From NCBI GenBank assembly GCA_027490225.1, contig JAIXYK010000008.1:1-64000 (forward strand): DNA of 64,000 nucleotides, written 5' to 3'. This DNA is from Bacteroidota bacterium (lineage in GTDB: Bacteria > Bacteroidota > Bacteroidia > M30B66). The position numbers and the translations under genes were made by a program. Below, piece after piece: positions 44,198 through 54,502 of the stretch. The stretch's first letter is position 1. The number at the start of each line of letters is the position of its first letter. A model generated the notes under the pieces. That model worked only from the letters and a program-made list of their open reading frames with translations. It did no database searches and was not told the origin of the DNA.

Positions 44198-47100
44198 ATG
44201 AATAATTCTTATAAAAATTTAGTAACCAGGAGTATTGTCTCTTTACTCTTGCTGTTTGGGTTGTTGAAGGCTCAAAACACTAATATATCGCTAGAGAGGA
44301 TTGCCGCCCAAAAGTGGTTGAACCAGCGAAATATTACATGCATTGCTCAGGACGGTATTGGGTACATTTGGTTTGGAACGAACAATGGTTTGTATCGTTT
44401 TGATGGCTATGAGGTAACCGAATACAGACACGATCCATACAATTTAAATACAATTGCTCATAATAATGTGAATTGCATATATGCTGATAAGCAAAATGTG
44501 CTTTGGATTGGAACCTGGGGTGGTCTTACTAAATTTGAAACAGCAACAGGGCGATTTACGAGATTTACACATGACCCAAGAAATTTAAATTCTATTTCGA
44601 GCAGTGATGTGCGTGCAATTGTTGAAGATGGGTCTGGGAATTTATGGATTGGAACGTTTGGCGGAGGTTTGAATAAATTGAATAAACTAACTGGAAAAAG
44701 TAAATCGTTTCAGTATTCGTCTCGAAACGCAAATAGTATTTCGAGTAACTATATTAATGTTCTGATTAGAGATAAGGGTGGTGATATTTGGTTAGGAACC
44801 CGTCGTGGAATAAATAAATTGGAACCGGAAAATTCCCGTTTTACTCAGTTTCAGGAGTTGAAAAAAGAACAAGAAGCACAATTGGTTGCAAATGTGAGTT
44901 GTATTTTGGAAGATGCAGCTGGGAAAATTTTGTTTGGAACATTTGGTGGTGGTTTAATGCAATTGGACAGGCGCACGGGAAAGATGAAGTCGTTTATAGC
45001 CGGTGAAAATTCAATAAGCAATAATACAGTAAACGCTTTGGTGGAAGAAGAACCGGGAACGCTTTGGATTGCGACGGGTGAAGGATTGAATATAATGGGT
45101 GCTGATGGTGCTGTTACTGTTATACAGAATAACCCAAATGTTGATAATAGTTTGATGAATAATGATGTGAAGCACTTGCTCCGAGATAGATCTGGCGTTA
45201 TGTGGATTGTATCTGCTGACGGGGTGAATGTTTACAGTAAATTGAGCAGAAGATTTACAAAGTTTCAAAGAAATTTAAAAGAGAAAAGTAGTTTGTCTAA
45301 TAATAACGTTACGTGTTTTGTAGAGGATACTACAGGTATGGTTTGGATTGGTACAAAAGAAGGGCTCAATAAATTTGATAGAAGAACCAAGCAGTTTGAA
45401 AAAGTTGTATTGGAAGGAGAAGACAAAAAACAAATTTTGAGCAATGAAATTAAATCATTGCACATAGATAAAAAGGGAAGATTTTGGGTAGGAAGTTCAA
45501 ATGCATTAAGTAAAGTAAATCCTACAACAGGAAAAGCCACGGTTTACAGATTCGACGAATTTAATCCTAACAGCCTTAACAACGAGATATTTACAATTTA
45601 CGAATCTCGAAATGGAGATTTATGGGTGGGCTTGAGAAAAGGATTGGCAAAATTTTATGCAGATTCTGGTAAATTTCAATTGTACAAACCTGATCCTACC
45701 GTGTCGGAAACGCAAATAAGTAATTCTGTTTATTCTATTTTGGAAGATCGTTTTGGCAGGTTTTGGGTGGGAACTTTAGGAGGAGGTTTGAGTGAGTTTG
45801 ACAGAACCGACAAGAAATTTAAAAAATACAAATACAATCCAAACGATAGTACAACTTTGTCTAACAATAGCGTAATATCTATGTATGAGGATAGATTTGG
45901 ATTCTTTTGGGTTGGAACATACGGCGGAGGGTTGAATAGAATGGACCGTAAGAAAGGAAATTTTATAAATTATGCTGCAAGAAATGGTTTGCCAGATGAT
46001 ATGATTTATGGCTTACAGGAAGATAATAAAGGGAATTTATGGATTAGCACTAATTCAGGTTTGGTAAAGTTTGATACTAAAACCAAAACATTTAGAAATT
46101 ATGATGCTTTAGATGGTTTGCAAGGAAACGAGTTTAATATAGGAGCTTCTTACAGGTGCAAAAATGGTGAAATGCTTTTTGGCGGAGTTGCAGGATTTAA
46201 TTTGTTTTTTCCTGATAGTATTTCGGAGAATAATTATGTGCCTCCCACAGTAATTACCAGTTTCAAAGTATTAGATAAACCGACAGTTTTAATTGATAAT
46301 TTAAAATTAGCCTATAATCAGAACTACATTACATTCGAATTTTCGTCATTGAGTTATGCGTTGGCTGATAAAAATCAGTTTGCTTATAAACTAGATGGTT
46401 TTGATGAAGACTGGATTTATTGCGGGTCTAGAAAATTTGCTTCGTATTCTAATTTAGGTCCAGGAGAATATGTATTTCATGTTAAGAGTTCTAACAGCGA
46501 TGGATTGTGGAATGAAAAAGGTACAGAAGTTACAATATTAATTGAACGACCTTATTGGAAAACTTGGTGGTTTATTTCTATTGGAGTCATCATAATTATT
46601 GCGTTCTTATATTTTGGATATTGGTACAGGATTAGAAACTTTAACAAGGTAAATTTACTGTTGGAGGCAAAAGTGAAGCGACGCACAGCAGAACTTGAAA
46701 AAGCAACTGAGGAGGCCGAAACTGCAAGAGTTGCAGCAGAAAAAGCAAGTCAATCTAAATCTGGATTTTTGGCCAACATGAGTCACGAGATTCGTACGCC
46801 TCTCAATGGGATTTTGGGTTTTACCGATTTACTTATTAAAAGTAATCCTAAAGTAGAAGACAAAAAGTACCTTGAGTTAATTCGTTCATCTGGAGATACT
46901 TTGCTTAAATTACTAAGTGATATTTTAGATTTAAATAAAATAGAACAAGGAAAATTGACTATTGAGAACATCAGATTTAACTTTATTGATGCTGTAACTC
47001 AAACATTAATTCCTTACCAATACAGGGCAAATGAGAAAGGACTTCAGTTTATGCTGAATTTCGACCCACGAATACCTGAGTATGTGAATGGCGACCCAAC

Positions 47101-47899
47101 AAGGATTAAGCAGTTGATAATAAATTTGGTTTCAAACTCACTTAAATTTACTGAAAGTGGTGGAATTGCAATAAGTTTTGAAGCTGAATCAGACCCTAGG
47201 GTAAGTGATGATTATTTTTATGTTAGAGGTATTGTAAGTGATACTGGAATTGGTGTTCCAGAAGATAAACAGAAACTAATCTTTGATAGTTTTACGCAAG
47301 CCGATGGCTCATTTACAAGAAAATATGGGGGAAGTGGTTTGGGACTTTCTATTGTGAAACAATTGTTAAGATTGATGCATGGAGAAATTCGATTGATTAG
47401 CCCCGCTTTGGAAAAACCTTTTAAGTCGGATAATCAAGGTGCATCTTTTGTTTTTAGATTTAGATTAAAAGCCGAAACGGTTAATGAAGAAGATAAGGAT
47501 GTAAAATTTGTGGAAGCGCCTAAGGCAATGAAGTTTACAGAGCAATATACAGTATTGTTGGTAGAAGATAATAAGATAAACCAATTGCTGGCGAGTACAG
47601 TATTAGAAAATTTCGGAATAAAAGTGATTACTGCTGATGATGGATTGCAAGGAGTAGAAAAAGTAAAAGCAGAAGACGTAGATTTGATTTTAATGGATGT
47701 ACAAATGCCTGTTATGAACGGATATGAAAGTACAGCAGCAATTAGAACAATGGGCATGAATTTACCAATAATTGGGCTAACTGCCAATGTTTACAAGGAA
47801 GACATAGATAAATGCATAGAATCTGGAATGAATGCACATTTAGGAAAACCTTTTAATGAAATGGATTTGTTTAACGAATTAAAGAAATGGCTTTCGTAG
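44198..47899 (+). CDS. Hybrid two-component sensor with double beta-propeller, no DNA-binding domain
   Basis: A 1,233-residue one-piece signalling protein. A signal peptide or N-terminal helix is followed by 14 propeller strands of the type (I/L/F/M)-W-x-G-T-x-x-G-L-x-x-(F/L), which I counted from IWFGTNNGLYRFD to MLFGGVAGFNLFF. These would make two seven-bladed propellers in the periplasm. A Y_Y_Y domain, one membrane helix (TWWFISIGVIIIIAFLYFGY), a coiled coil, a HisKA domain (FLANMSHEIRTPLNG), an ATPase domain (DTGIGV, GSGLGLSIV) and a receiver domain (LLVEDNKINQLL ... LILMDVQMPVMNG) follow. Typical Bacteroidota hybrids end in an AraC-type domain; this one ends after the receiver, so its output must pass to another protein. 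Confidence 0.92.
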   Translation: MNNSYKNLVTRSIVSLLLLFGLLKAQNTNISLERIAAQKWLNQRNITCIAQDGIGYIWFGTNNGLYRFDGYEVTEYRHDPYNLNTIAHNNVNCIYADKQNVLWIGTWGGLTKFETATGRFTRFTHDPRNLNSISSSDVRAIVEDGSGNLWIGTFGGGLNKLNKLTGKSKSFQYSSRNANSISSNYINVLIRDKGGDIWLGTRRGINKLEPENSRFTQFQELKKEQEAQLVANVSCILEDAAGKILFGTFGGGLMQLDRRTGKMKSFIAGENSISNNTVNALVEEEPGTLWIATGEGLNIMGADGAVTVIQNNPNVDNSLMNNDVKHLLRDRSGVMWIVSADGVNVYSKLSRRFTKFQRNLKEKSSLSNNNVTCFVEDTTGMVWIGTKEGLNKFDRRTKQFEKVVLEGEDKKQILSNEIKSLHIDKKGRFWVGSSNALSKVNPTTGKATVYRFDEFNPNSLNNEIFTIYESRNGDLWVGLRKGLAKFYADSGKFQLYKPDPTVSETQISNSVYSILEDRFGRFWVGTLGGGLSEFDRTDKKFKKYKYNPNDSTTLSNNSVISMYEDRFGFFWVGTYGGGLNRMDRKKGNFINYAARNGLPDDMIYGLQEDNKGNLWISTNSGLVKFDTKTKTFRNYDALDGLQGNEFNIGASYRCKNGEMLFGGVAGFNLFFPDSISENNYVPPTVITSFKVLDKPTVLIDNLKLAYNQNYITFEFSSLSYALADKNQFAYKLDGFDEDWIYCGSRKFASYSNLGPGEYVFHVKSSNSDGLWNEKGTEVTILIERPYWKTWWFISIGVIIIIAFLYFGYWYRIRNFNKVNLLLEAKVKRRTAELEKATEEAETARVAAEKASQSKSGFLANMSHEIRTPLNGILGFTDLLIKSNPKVEDKKYLELIRSSGDTLLKLLSDILDLNKIEQGKLTIENIRFNFIDAVTQTLIPYQYRANEKGLQFMLNFDPRIPEYVNGDPTRIKQLIINLVSNSLKFTESGGIAISFEAESDPRVSDDYFYVRGIVSDTGIGVPEDKQKLIFDSFTQADGSFTRKYGGSGLGLSIVKQLLRLMHGEIRLISPALEKPFKSDNQGASFVFRFRLKAETVNEEDKDVKFVEAPKAMKFTEQYTVLLVEDNKINQLLASTVLENFGIKVITADDGLQGVEKVKAEDVDLILMDVQMPVMNGYESTAAIRTMGMNLPIIGLTANVYKEDIDKCIESGMNAHLGKPFNEMDLFNELKKWLS

Positions 47900-47993
47900 T
47901 AAAGACGTTGCTTTGCGGAGGTTTGGGGTTTTAAAATTCAAACAAATATTAACTTAACAATACCTTAATGCACTGTAACTCATTTTAAATGAC

Positions 47994-48001
47994 TAATTTC
48001 G
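47994..48001 (+). promoter_or_regulatory. -7 box for typA
   Basis: TAATTTCG is close to TAnnTTTG and lies 19 bases before the ATG at 48021. Confidence 0.4.
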
Positions 48002-48020
48002 CGCCGCCAAAAAGCGCCCT

Positions 48021-49826
48021 ATGCAGCAAATAAGAAACATTGCAATTATTGCCCACGTTGACCACGGTAAAACTACTCTAGTTGACAAAATTTTATTACA
48101 AACGAAACTCTTTCGCGACAATCAAGTTGCCGGAGAGTTGATTTTGGATAACAACGACCTTGAGCGGGAAAGAGGTATTACCATTTTATCAAAGAACGTT
48201 TCTGTTCGATATAAAGATGTAAAGATTAACATTATTGATACTCCAGGCCACGCGGATTTTGGAGGAGAAGTAGAGCGTGTATTGAACATGGCCGATGGAG
48301 TACTGCTTTTAGTAGATGCTTTTGAAGGTCCAATGCCTCAAACACGTTTTGTGTTACAAAAAGCACTTGAATTGGGATTGAAACCAATCGTGGTAATTAA
48401 CAAAGTTGATAAACCGAATTGTCGTCCGGATGAAGTGCACGATCAAGTATTTGAATTGTTCTTCAATTTAGATGCAACTGAAGAACAGCTTGAATTTAAA
48501 ACTGTTTTCGGTTCTTCTAAGCAAGGTTGGATGGGCCCAGATTACAAAGAGCCAACAGATGGTTTTACCTATTTGTTAGATACAATTGTAAAAGAAATTC
48601 CAGCTCCATTACAACCAGCAGGAACGCCACAAATGATGATTACTTCATTAGATTTTTCTACATACATTGGTAGAATCTGTGTAGGAAGGTTGTTGAGAGG
48701 AGAATTAAAAGAAAACATGCCAGTAAGTTTGGTAAAACGCGATGGTTCTGCAGTAAAATCTAGAATTCGCGAATTATATACTTTTGAAGGTTTAGGTAAA
48801 GTAAAAGTAGCTTCAGTTGTTGCTGGAGACATTTGTGCTTTAACAGGAATTGAAGGTTTTGAAATTGGCGATACCATTGCAGATTTCGAAAATCCTGAAG
48901 GCTTAAAACCAATTAATGTGGATGAGCCAACCATGAGCATGTTGTTTACCATTAACAACTCTCCTTTTTATGGAAAGGATGGTAAATTCGTTACTTCTCG
49001 CCACTTGAAAGAAAGGTTAGAAAAAGAATTGGAGAAAAACTTGGCGCTTCGTTTAGAACCAACTAATTCTGCTGATTCATTTTTGGTTTTTGGTCGTGGT
49101 ATTTTGCATTTGTCTATCTTAATTGAAACAATGCGCCGCGAAGGGTACGAATTACAAGTTGGTCAACCACAAGTTATTATTCGCGAAATTGATGGTCAAA
49201 AAAATGAGCCGATTGAGGTTTTAACGGTTGATGTGCCTGAGTCATATTCAGGAAAAGTGATTGAATTGGTGAGTCAGCGTAAAGGTGAATTGTTGATTAT
49301 GGAACCGAAAGGAGATATGCAACACTTAGAATTTACAATTCCTGCGCGTGGAATTATTGGTTTACGTAATCACTTGCTTACAGCATCTGCTGGTGAGGCA
49401 ATTATTGCGCACCGTTTTAAAGGTTTCGAACCTTGGAAAGGCGAAATTCCACAACGCGTGAATGGTGTAATTATAGCGAAAGACCCAGGAAAATCTATTG
49501 CTTATTCAATTGATAAATTACAAGACAGAGGTTACTTCTTTGTTGATCCGGGAGAAGATGTGTATACAGGAATGATTATCGGCGAACAGAATAAATCTGG
49601 CGATATGGTGGTAAACATTACGCAAGAGAAAAAACTCACAAACATGCGTGCTTCTGGTTCTGACGATAAAATGCGTATAGCACCTGCTATTAAATTTTCT
49701 TTGGAAGAAGCCATGGAATACATCCAGAAAGATGAGTATGTGGAAATTACACCCAATGCATTGCGCATTCGTAAAATTCACTTAGATGAAAATGAAAGAA
49801 AAAGAAATGCTTCACAGTATTCTTAA
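48021..49826 (+). CDS. typA: Ribosome-binding GTPase TypA/BipA
   Basis: A 601-residue translational GTPase related to EF-G that binds 70S ribosomes and helps large-subunit assembly under stress or cold. G1 [10 protein letters not shown], the switch region RERGITI, G3 [15 protein letters not shown] and G4 NKVDKP are present. Domains II-V follow, including the TypA-specific C-terminal part with [20 protein letters not shown]. Length is standard. It has its own promoter and a strong terminator. Confidence 0.96.
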   Translation: MQQIRNIAIIAHVDHGKTTLVDKILLQTKLFRDNQVAGELILDNNDLERERGITILSKNVSVRYKDVKINIIDTPGHADFGGEVERVLNMADGVLLLVDAFEGPMPQTRFVLQKALELGLKPIVVINKVDKPNCRPDEVHDQVFELFFNLDATEEQLEFKTVFGSSKQGWMGPDYKEPTDGFTYLLDTIVKEIPAPLQPAGTPQMMITSLDFSTYIGRICVGRLLRGELKENMPVSLVKRDGSAVKSRIRELYTFEGLGKVKVASVVAGDICALTGIEGFEIGDTIADFENPEGLKPINVDEPTMSMLFTINNSPFYGKDGKFVTSRHLKERLEKELEKNLALRLEPTNSADSFLVFGRGILHLSILIETMRREGYELQVGQPQVIIREIDGQKNEPIEVLTVDVPESYSGKVIELVSQRKGELLIMEPKGDMQHLEFTIPARGIIGLRNHLLTASAGEAIIAHRFKGFEPWKGEIPQRVNGVIIAKDPGKSIAYSIDKLQDRGYFFVDPGEDVYTGMIIGEQNKSGDMVVNITQEKKLTNMRASGSDDKMRIAPAIKFSLEEAMEYIQKDEYVEITPNALRIRKIHLDENERKRNASQYS

Positions 49827-49843
49827 ACTTAAATAAATTTTTG

Positions 49844-49880
49844 AAAAGGGCAGTTACCAAATGGTGGCTGCCCTTTTTTT
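49844..49880 (+). terminator. Terminator after typA
   Basis: AAAAGGGCAG (49844-49853) and CTGCCCTTTT (49868-49877) form a 10-bp stem, extended inside by an ACC/GGT pairing, and a run of seven T follows. Confidence 0.85.
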
Positions 49881-50022
49881 AATAGTATATTTTGTAAAAT
49901 GTATGAGTAATAAGGCCCAAAAAGTTTTTAAGGTTGTAAAATGATGTTTCGTTTGCCAATGATTAAATTAAATGAATTAATTTTTTACTTTCACCCTTTT
50001 AATTTTAATCCTAAATTTTGGC

Positions 50023-51516
50023 ATGAGGTTTTTATCAATTTCTTTTTTAAATAGTATTACAACAAGGGCAACAATTCTTATTGGAATTGCTTTGGTATTT
50101 CTTCAGTTTTTTTACAATAGAAGTTTATGGGGAGATGAAGCTACATTAGCTATAAACTTTGTAGAAAGAGATTTTCTAGGATTACTTGAGCCTCTTTCAT
50201 ACAAACAAACGGCTCCTTTTTTATTTTTATTTACCGAAGAATTTTTCTCTTTAATTATTCCGAATTCTGAATTAGGATTACGAATTTTCCCATTAATTTG
50301 TTATTTAGGCAGTATTTATTTCTTTCTAAAAATAATAAAAGAAATTTTTAAAAGTGAAGCCCTTGTATTAATTGCGATTTCCTTATTTGTTTTTAATTAT
50401 TTTTTAATATACTATTCTAATGAAGTAAAGCAATACATGGTAGATGTTTTATTCAGTACCTACTTTTTACACATGATGGTAAGAAAGGATCAAAAAATCC
50501 ATAATAATTTATTGAAACTTTTTATTTCTGGTACTTTGGCTATTTTGTATTCCAATATAGCTGTTGTTCTGCTAGCAACAGTCGGAGCAAGAATGTTATT
50601 GAATTTTTCTGAGTGGAAAAATAACTTAAAAGGAGTATTTATTTGTATTGCTTCTCTTTTAATTGTTTTTATTGGTTATTACTTTTTATTTATATCTAAA
50701 ATACAATCTCAAGAATTTTTAATTGATTACTGGACGAATAAAGAGCCTGCATTTATGCCTTTAAACCCATTAAGCGCTGACTTCTGGGATTTTATGTATG
50801 CAAAATATATTATGCTATTTAAATATTTATTTAAATTTGGAAATATAGCAGCTGTTTTTTTACAGCTATTTATGGTTGCAGGTTTAATACAATTATTCCG
50901 AAAAAAGGAATCAAGTTTATTATTGATTATTTTTTTACCCGTTTTTATTCACTTGATTTTATCTGGATTAAAGCTCTACCCATTTCATATTAGATTTTGC
51001 CTTTACTTGATACCGGGGTTTATCTTGTTAATCGTAAAAGGTTTAGAATTATTAATTGAGCCAATTAAAAATAGATTTAATAAACTTCAATTTCCAATTG
51101 CAGTTTTTCCACTTTTAGCATTTCTACTTTTCCTGAATTTTAAAATTAACGGTTTTCCTTTAGTTAAAGAAGAGTATAAAAAGACATTAAAACATGTTTC
51201 AAGCAAATTAAAAAAAGAGGATAAAGTATTTGTTTTTGCTGAATCAAATGTAATTTACAAATATTATGAGAAAATAGGAGTCGTAAAAATTCCTGATAGT
51301 AAAATTATAATGGGACAAAAATTTCAGGTGTCTTCAGTAAATAATCAATTCAGTGTTATTAAAAATCCAGTATGGTTATTATTATCTGGAGTTGACAAGA
51401 AATTTGTTGATGAGGTAAATGCATTTTTATTAAACAATAATTTTGAATTAAAAGATGACTATCAAGTAGTTGGAGCAACTGCTAGCTATTACGTCCCAAA
51501 AGTAGTTACAGAGTAA
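50023..51516 (+). CDS. Multi-pass membrane protein, probable GT-C glycosyltransferase
   Basis: A 497-residue protein with about ten hydrophobic segments and a C-terminal soluble part of about 110 residues. After the first helix comes SLWGDEATLAINFVER, an acidic loop like the metal-binding D-E loop of GT-C (family 39-like) enzymes. YKQTAPFLFLF and YYSNEVKQYMVDV also fit that pattern. GT-C enzymes use lipid-phosphate sugars and act on the periplasmic side. No sugar or acceptor can be named. The gene is notably AT-rich compared with polA and typA. It ends 21 bases before polA. Confidence 0.65.
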   Translation: MRFLSISFLNSITTRATILIGIALVFLQFFYNRSLWGDEATLAINFVERDFLGLLEPLSYKQTAPFLFLFTEEFFSLIIPNSELGLRIFPLICYLGSIYFFLKIIKEIFKSEALVLIAISLFVFNYFLIYYSNEVKQYMVDVLFSTYFLHMMVRKDQKIHNNLLKLFISGTLAILYSNIAVVLLATVGARMLLNFSEWKNNLKGVFICIASLLIVFIGYYFLFISKIQSQEFLIDYWTNKEPAFMPLNPLSADFWDFMYAKYIMLFKYLFKFGNIAAVFLQLFMVAGLIQLFRKKESSLLLIIFLPVFIHLILSGLKLYPFHIRFCLYLIPGFILLIVKGLELLIEPIKNRFNKLQFPIAVFPLLAFLLFLNFKINGFPLVKEEYKKTLKHVSSKLKKEDKVFVFAESNVIYKYYEKIGVVKIPDSKIIMGQKFQVSSVNNQFSVIKNPVWLLLSGVDKKFVDEVNAFLLNNNFELKDDYQVVGATASYYVPKVVTE

Positions 51517-51525
51517 TTTTCTATT

Positions 51526-51533
51526 TATCTTCG
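51526..51533 (+). promoter_or_regulatory. -7-like box directly before polA
   Basis: TATCTTCG resembles TAnnTTTG and ends four bases before the ATG at 51538. If used, it would give a leaderless polA message. Confidence 0.4.
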
Positions 51534-51537
51534 TCGC

Positions 51538-54375
51538 ATGAACATCAATCCGCACGACGATAAACGCCTTTTCTTACTCGACGCATTTGCACTTATTTAT
51601 AGGGCTTACTTTGCCTTTAGCAGAAATCCTTTAATGAATTCTAAAGGGATGAATGTGAGCGCCATTTCGGGCTTCACCAGCACCCTGGTTGACTTAATGT
51701 TGAAGGAGAAGCCAACGCATTTGGCAGTTGTTTTTGATTCAGCTGAAGAAACTACACGTGCCACAGAACATAGTTTTTATAAGGCACACCGGGAAGCAAT
51801 GCCCGAAGACATTCAAAACAGCATTCCTTGGATAAAATCCATCATTGAAGCATTTCATATTCCCATGCTGGAACTTGCAGGTTATGAAGCTGACGATATT
51901 ATTGGAACCATTGCCAAACAAAAAGCTGCCGAAGGTCACGTTGTTTACATGGTTACGCCCGATAAGGATTTTGGTCAATTGGTAGATTACAATATTTTTA
52001 TTTACAAACCCGGAAGAATGGGCAGTGATGTCGAGATTATGGGCGTTCCAGAAATTTTAGCAAAATGGGAAATTGACCATCCTCACCAAGTAATAGATAT
52101 TTTAGGTATGTGGGGCGATGCCGTTGATAATATTCCCGGAATTCCATCTGTTGGAGAAAAAACTGCCAAGAAATTGGTAAAAGAATACGGCTCCATGGAA
52201 AATGTAATTCTCAATGCCGAAAAAGTAAAAGGTAAAGTAGGCGAAAATATTAAGAATTTTGCCGAACAAGGCCTTGTTTCGAAAATGCTGGCTACCATTA
52301 TCCTAGATGTTCCAATAGAAGTAAGCGACGACGATTTGCTTATTTCTGAACCCAATAGGGAAAAATTGGGTGAACTTTTCGCTGAACTCGAATTTCGTTC
52401 TATGGGCAGAAGAATTTTAGGTTCCGACTATTCGGTAAACAAGACTGTAGAGATTGAAACGCCCGCAAAACCATCACCCAAAAAAGTAAATAAAGACCAG
52501 ACTTCTTTGTTTGATGAACCCGATAACGATACTCCAGCAGATGAAGGAAGTACTGTTGAAAAAGGAAAAAACATTCAAAATACCGAGCATTCGTATATTT
52601 TGACAGATACTCCACAAGCCATGCAGGAATTGGCAAATTTGCTCTTGACCAAACAAGAAATTTGCTTCGATACAGAAACTTCTTCTTTAGATTATTTCAG
52701 CTTACAATTGGTTGGTTTGTCGTTTAGCTTCGAAGCAGGAAAAGCCTATTATGTTCCAACTCCTGAAAATAAAGTCGAAACCATTGCAATTCTTGAAATC
52801 TTTAAGCCAGTTTTAGAAAGTACTAGCATTCTTAAAATTGGCCAAAACGTAAAGTTCGATTTGCATGTATTAAAGCAGTTTGGCTTAGAAGTAAGTTTGC
52901 CTGTTTACGATACCATGCTTGCCCATTACCTCATTGAACCCGACATGAAACATGGGATGGATTATTTAAGTGAAACATATTTAGGTTATACACCTGTTTC
53001 TATTACAGAATTAATCGGAAAAAAAGGTAAAAACCAGGGAACCATGCGCGATGTGCCCATTGCTGATGTGGTAGAATATGCAGGTGAAGATGCAGATATT
53101 ACCTTGCAATTGAAGCAAGTTTTAGCACCAATGGTTGTTCAGCATGAAGTAGATGCTGTGTTAAACAATATTGAAATTCCATTGATTCCGGTTTTGGCCG
53201 ACATGGAGCACGAAGGAGTAAAGATTGATGAAGCATTTTTGAACGGATATTCCGTAGAATTACAAAACGATCTTATCCTGTTAAGAGATGATATCTGGAA
53301 AATGGCTGGGCAGGAGTTCAACATAGATTCTCCTAAGCAATTAGGCGATATTTTGTTTGTTAGCCTTGGAATTCCAGGAGGCGAAAAAACGAAAACAGGT
53401 CAATTTAGCACGGGCGAAGAGGTGTTGAGTAAACTAGAAAAAGATCATCCAATTGCTTCTAAACTGCTGGATTATCGTGAAATTGCTAAGCTCAAATCAA
53501 CTTATGTAGATTCTTTACCTAACTTGGTAAATGCTGCTACAGGTCGCATACACACTACATTTAATCAAACCATTGCTTCTACAGGTCGCTTAAGTTCGGT
53601 ACAACCGAATTTGCAAAACATTCCAATAAGAACAGATAGAGGTCAGCACATTAGAAAAGCTTTTATTGCACGCGATGCTGACCATGTGCTGGTTTCTGCC
53701 GATTACAGCCAGATTGAATTGCGCTTGGTAGCAGAAATAGCCCAAGAACAAGCTATGTTGGAAGCTTTTCAAAATGGATTAGATATTCACCAGGCAACCG
53801 CTGCGCGTGTATACGGAATTGCTTTAGATGAAGTAACCAAAGAGATGCGTAGCAAGGCTAAAATGGTAAATTTTGGTATTATTTATTCCATCAGTGCATT
53901 TGGTCTTTCTCAACGCTTGGGCGTTCCTAGAAAAGAAGCCGCAGAGTTGATAGAAAACTATTTTGCAACTTATCCAGGAATTAAAAAATACATGAGCGAT
54001 ACCCTTGAATTTGCACGTGCAAACGGTTATGTAAAAACTATGATGGGGCGTCGCCGATATTTAAAAGACATCAATAGCCGCAACTTTACTGTACGCGGTT
54101 TTGCTGAGCGTGAAGCCATAAATTCTCCAGTACAAGGTTCGGCTGCCGATATGATTAAAATCGCAATGATTAATATTCATAACGAGTTTAAAAAACAAAA
54201 TTTGCGTTCTAAAATGACCTTACAAGTGCACGATGAATTGGTTTTTGACGCCCATAAAGACGAGGTGGAAATCATTAAACCAATTATTTTAGAAAAAATG
54301 CGTACTGCAATTCCTACCAAAGTGCCCATTGAAGTTGAGATTGGCACTGGAGAAAACTGGTTGCAAGCGCATTAA
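51538..54375 (+). CDS. polA: DNA polymerase I with all three domains
   Basis: A 945-residue repair and Okazaki-fragment polymerase. The N-terminal 5' nuclease domain has LLDAFALIYRAYFAF, GYEADDIIGT and DAVDNIPGIPSVGEKTA. The 3'-5' proofreading domain appears active: CFDTETSSLD, GQNVKFDLHVL and YAGEDADITL supply the acidic residues. The polymerase domain has DYSQIELRLVAEIA (motif A), the O-helix RSKAKMVNFGIIYSISAFGL and QVHDELVFD (motif C). Between the nuclease and exonuclease domains is a charged linker with KPSPKKVNKDQ and acidic stretches. It is complete. Confidence 0.97.
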   Translation: MNINPHDDKRLFLLDAFALIYRAYFAFSRNPLMNSKGMNVSAISGFTSTLVDLMLKEKPTHLAVVFDSAEETTRATEHSFYKAHREAMPEDIQNSIPWIKSIIEAFHIPMLELAGYEADDIIGTIAKQKAAEGHVVYMVTPDKDFGQLVDYNIFIYKPGRMGSDVEIMGVPEILAKWEIDHPHQVIDILGMWGDAVDNIPGIPSVGEKTAKKLVKEYGSMENVILNAEKVKGKVGENIKNFAEQGLVSKMLATIILDVPIEVSDDDLLISEPNREKLGELFAELEFRSMGRRILGSDYSVNKTVEIETPAKPSPKKVNKDQTSLFDEPDNDTPADEGSTVEKGKNIQNTEHSYILTDTPQAMQELANLLLTKQEICFDTETSSLDYFSLQLVGLSFSFEAGKAYYVPTPENKVETIAILEIFKPVLESTSILKIGQNVKFDLHVLKQFGLEVSLPVYDTMLAHYLIEPDMKHGMDYLSETYLGYTPVSITELIGKKGKNQGTMRDVPIADVVEYAGEDADITLQLKQVLAPMVVQHEVDAVLNNIEIPLIPVLADMEHEGVKIDEAFLNGYSVELQNDLILLRDDIWKMAGQEFNIDSPKQLGDILFVSLGIPGGEKTKTGQFSTGEEVLSKLEKDHPIASKLLDYREIAKLKSTYVDSLPNLVNAATGRIHTTFNQTIASTGRLSSVQPNLQNIPIRTDRGQHIRKAFIARDADHVLVSADYSQIELRLVAEIAQEQAMLEAFQNGLDIHQATAARVYGIALDEVTKEMRSKAKMVNFGIIYSISAFGLSQRLGVPRKEAAELIENYFATYPGIKKYMSDTLEFARANGYVKTMMGRRRYLKDINSRNFTVRGFAEREAINSPVQGSAADMIKIAMINIHNEFKKQNLRSKMTLQVHDELVFDAHKDEVEIIKPIILEKMRTAIPTKVPIEVEIGTGENWLQAH

Positions 54376-54406
54376 AATCTAAGAAATAAACCTCACTCAA
54401 ATTAAC

Positions 54407-54414
54407 TACTTTTG
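54407..54414 (+). promoter_or_regulatory. -7 box for the two-component pair
   Basis: TACTTTTG matches TAnnTTTG and lies 88 bases before the ATG at 54503. A second, weaker candidate is TAGTTTCG at 54473-54480, nearer to the gene. Confidence 0.4.
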
Positions 54415-54502
54415 TGTTTCTTATTTTTAATTTGATAACCTGTACTTAACTTTCGGGTTTCATTAAGAGAATAGTTTCGCAATGTGAATGTAACATAGCT
54501 TT

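Noticed and set aside
43977-44198. 73-residue frame on the minus strand
   Set aside because: It covers the GC-rich repeat patch and the start of the sensor kinase, has no recognisable domain and overlaps the kinase promoter.
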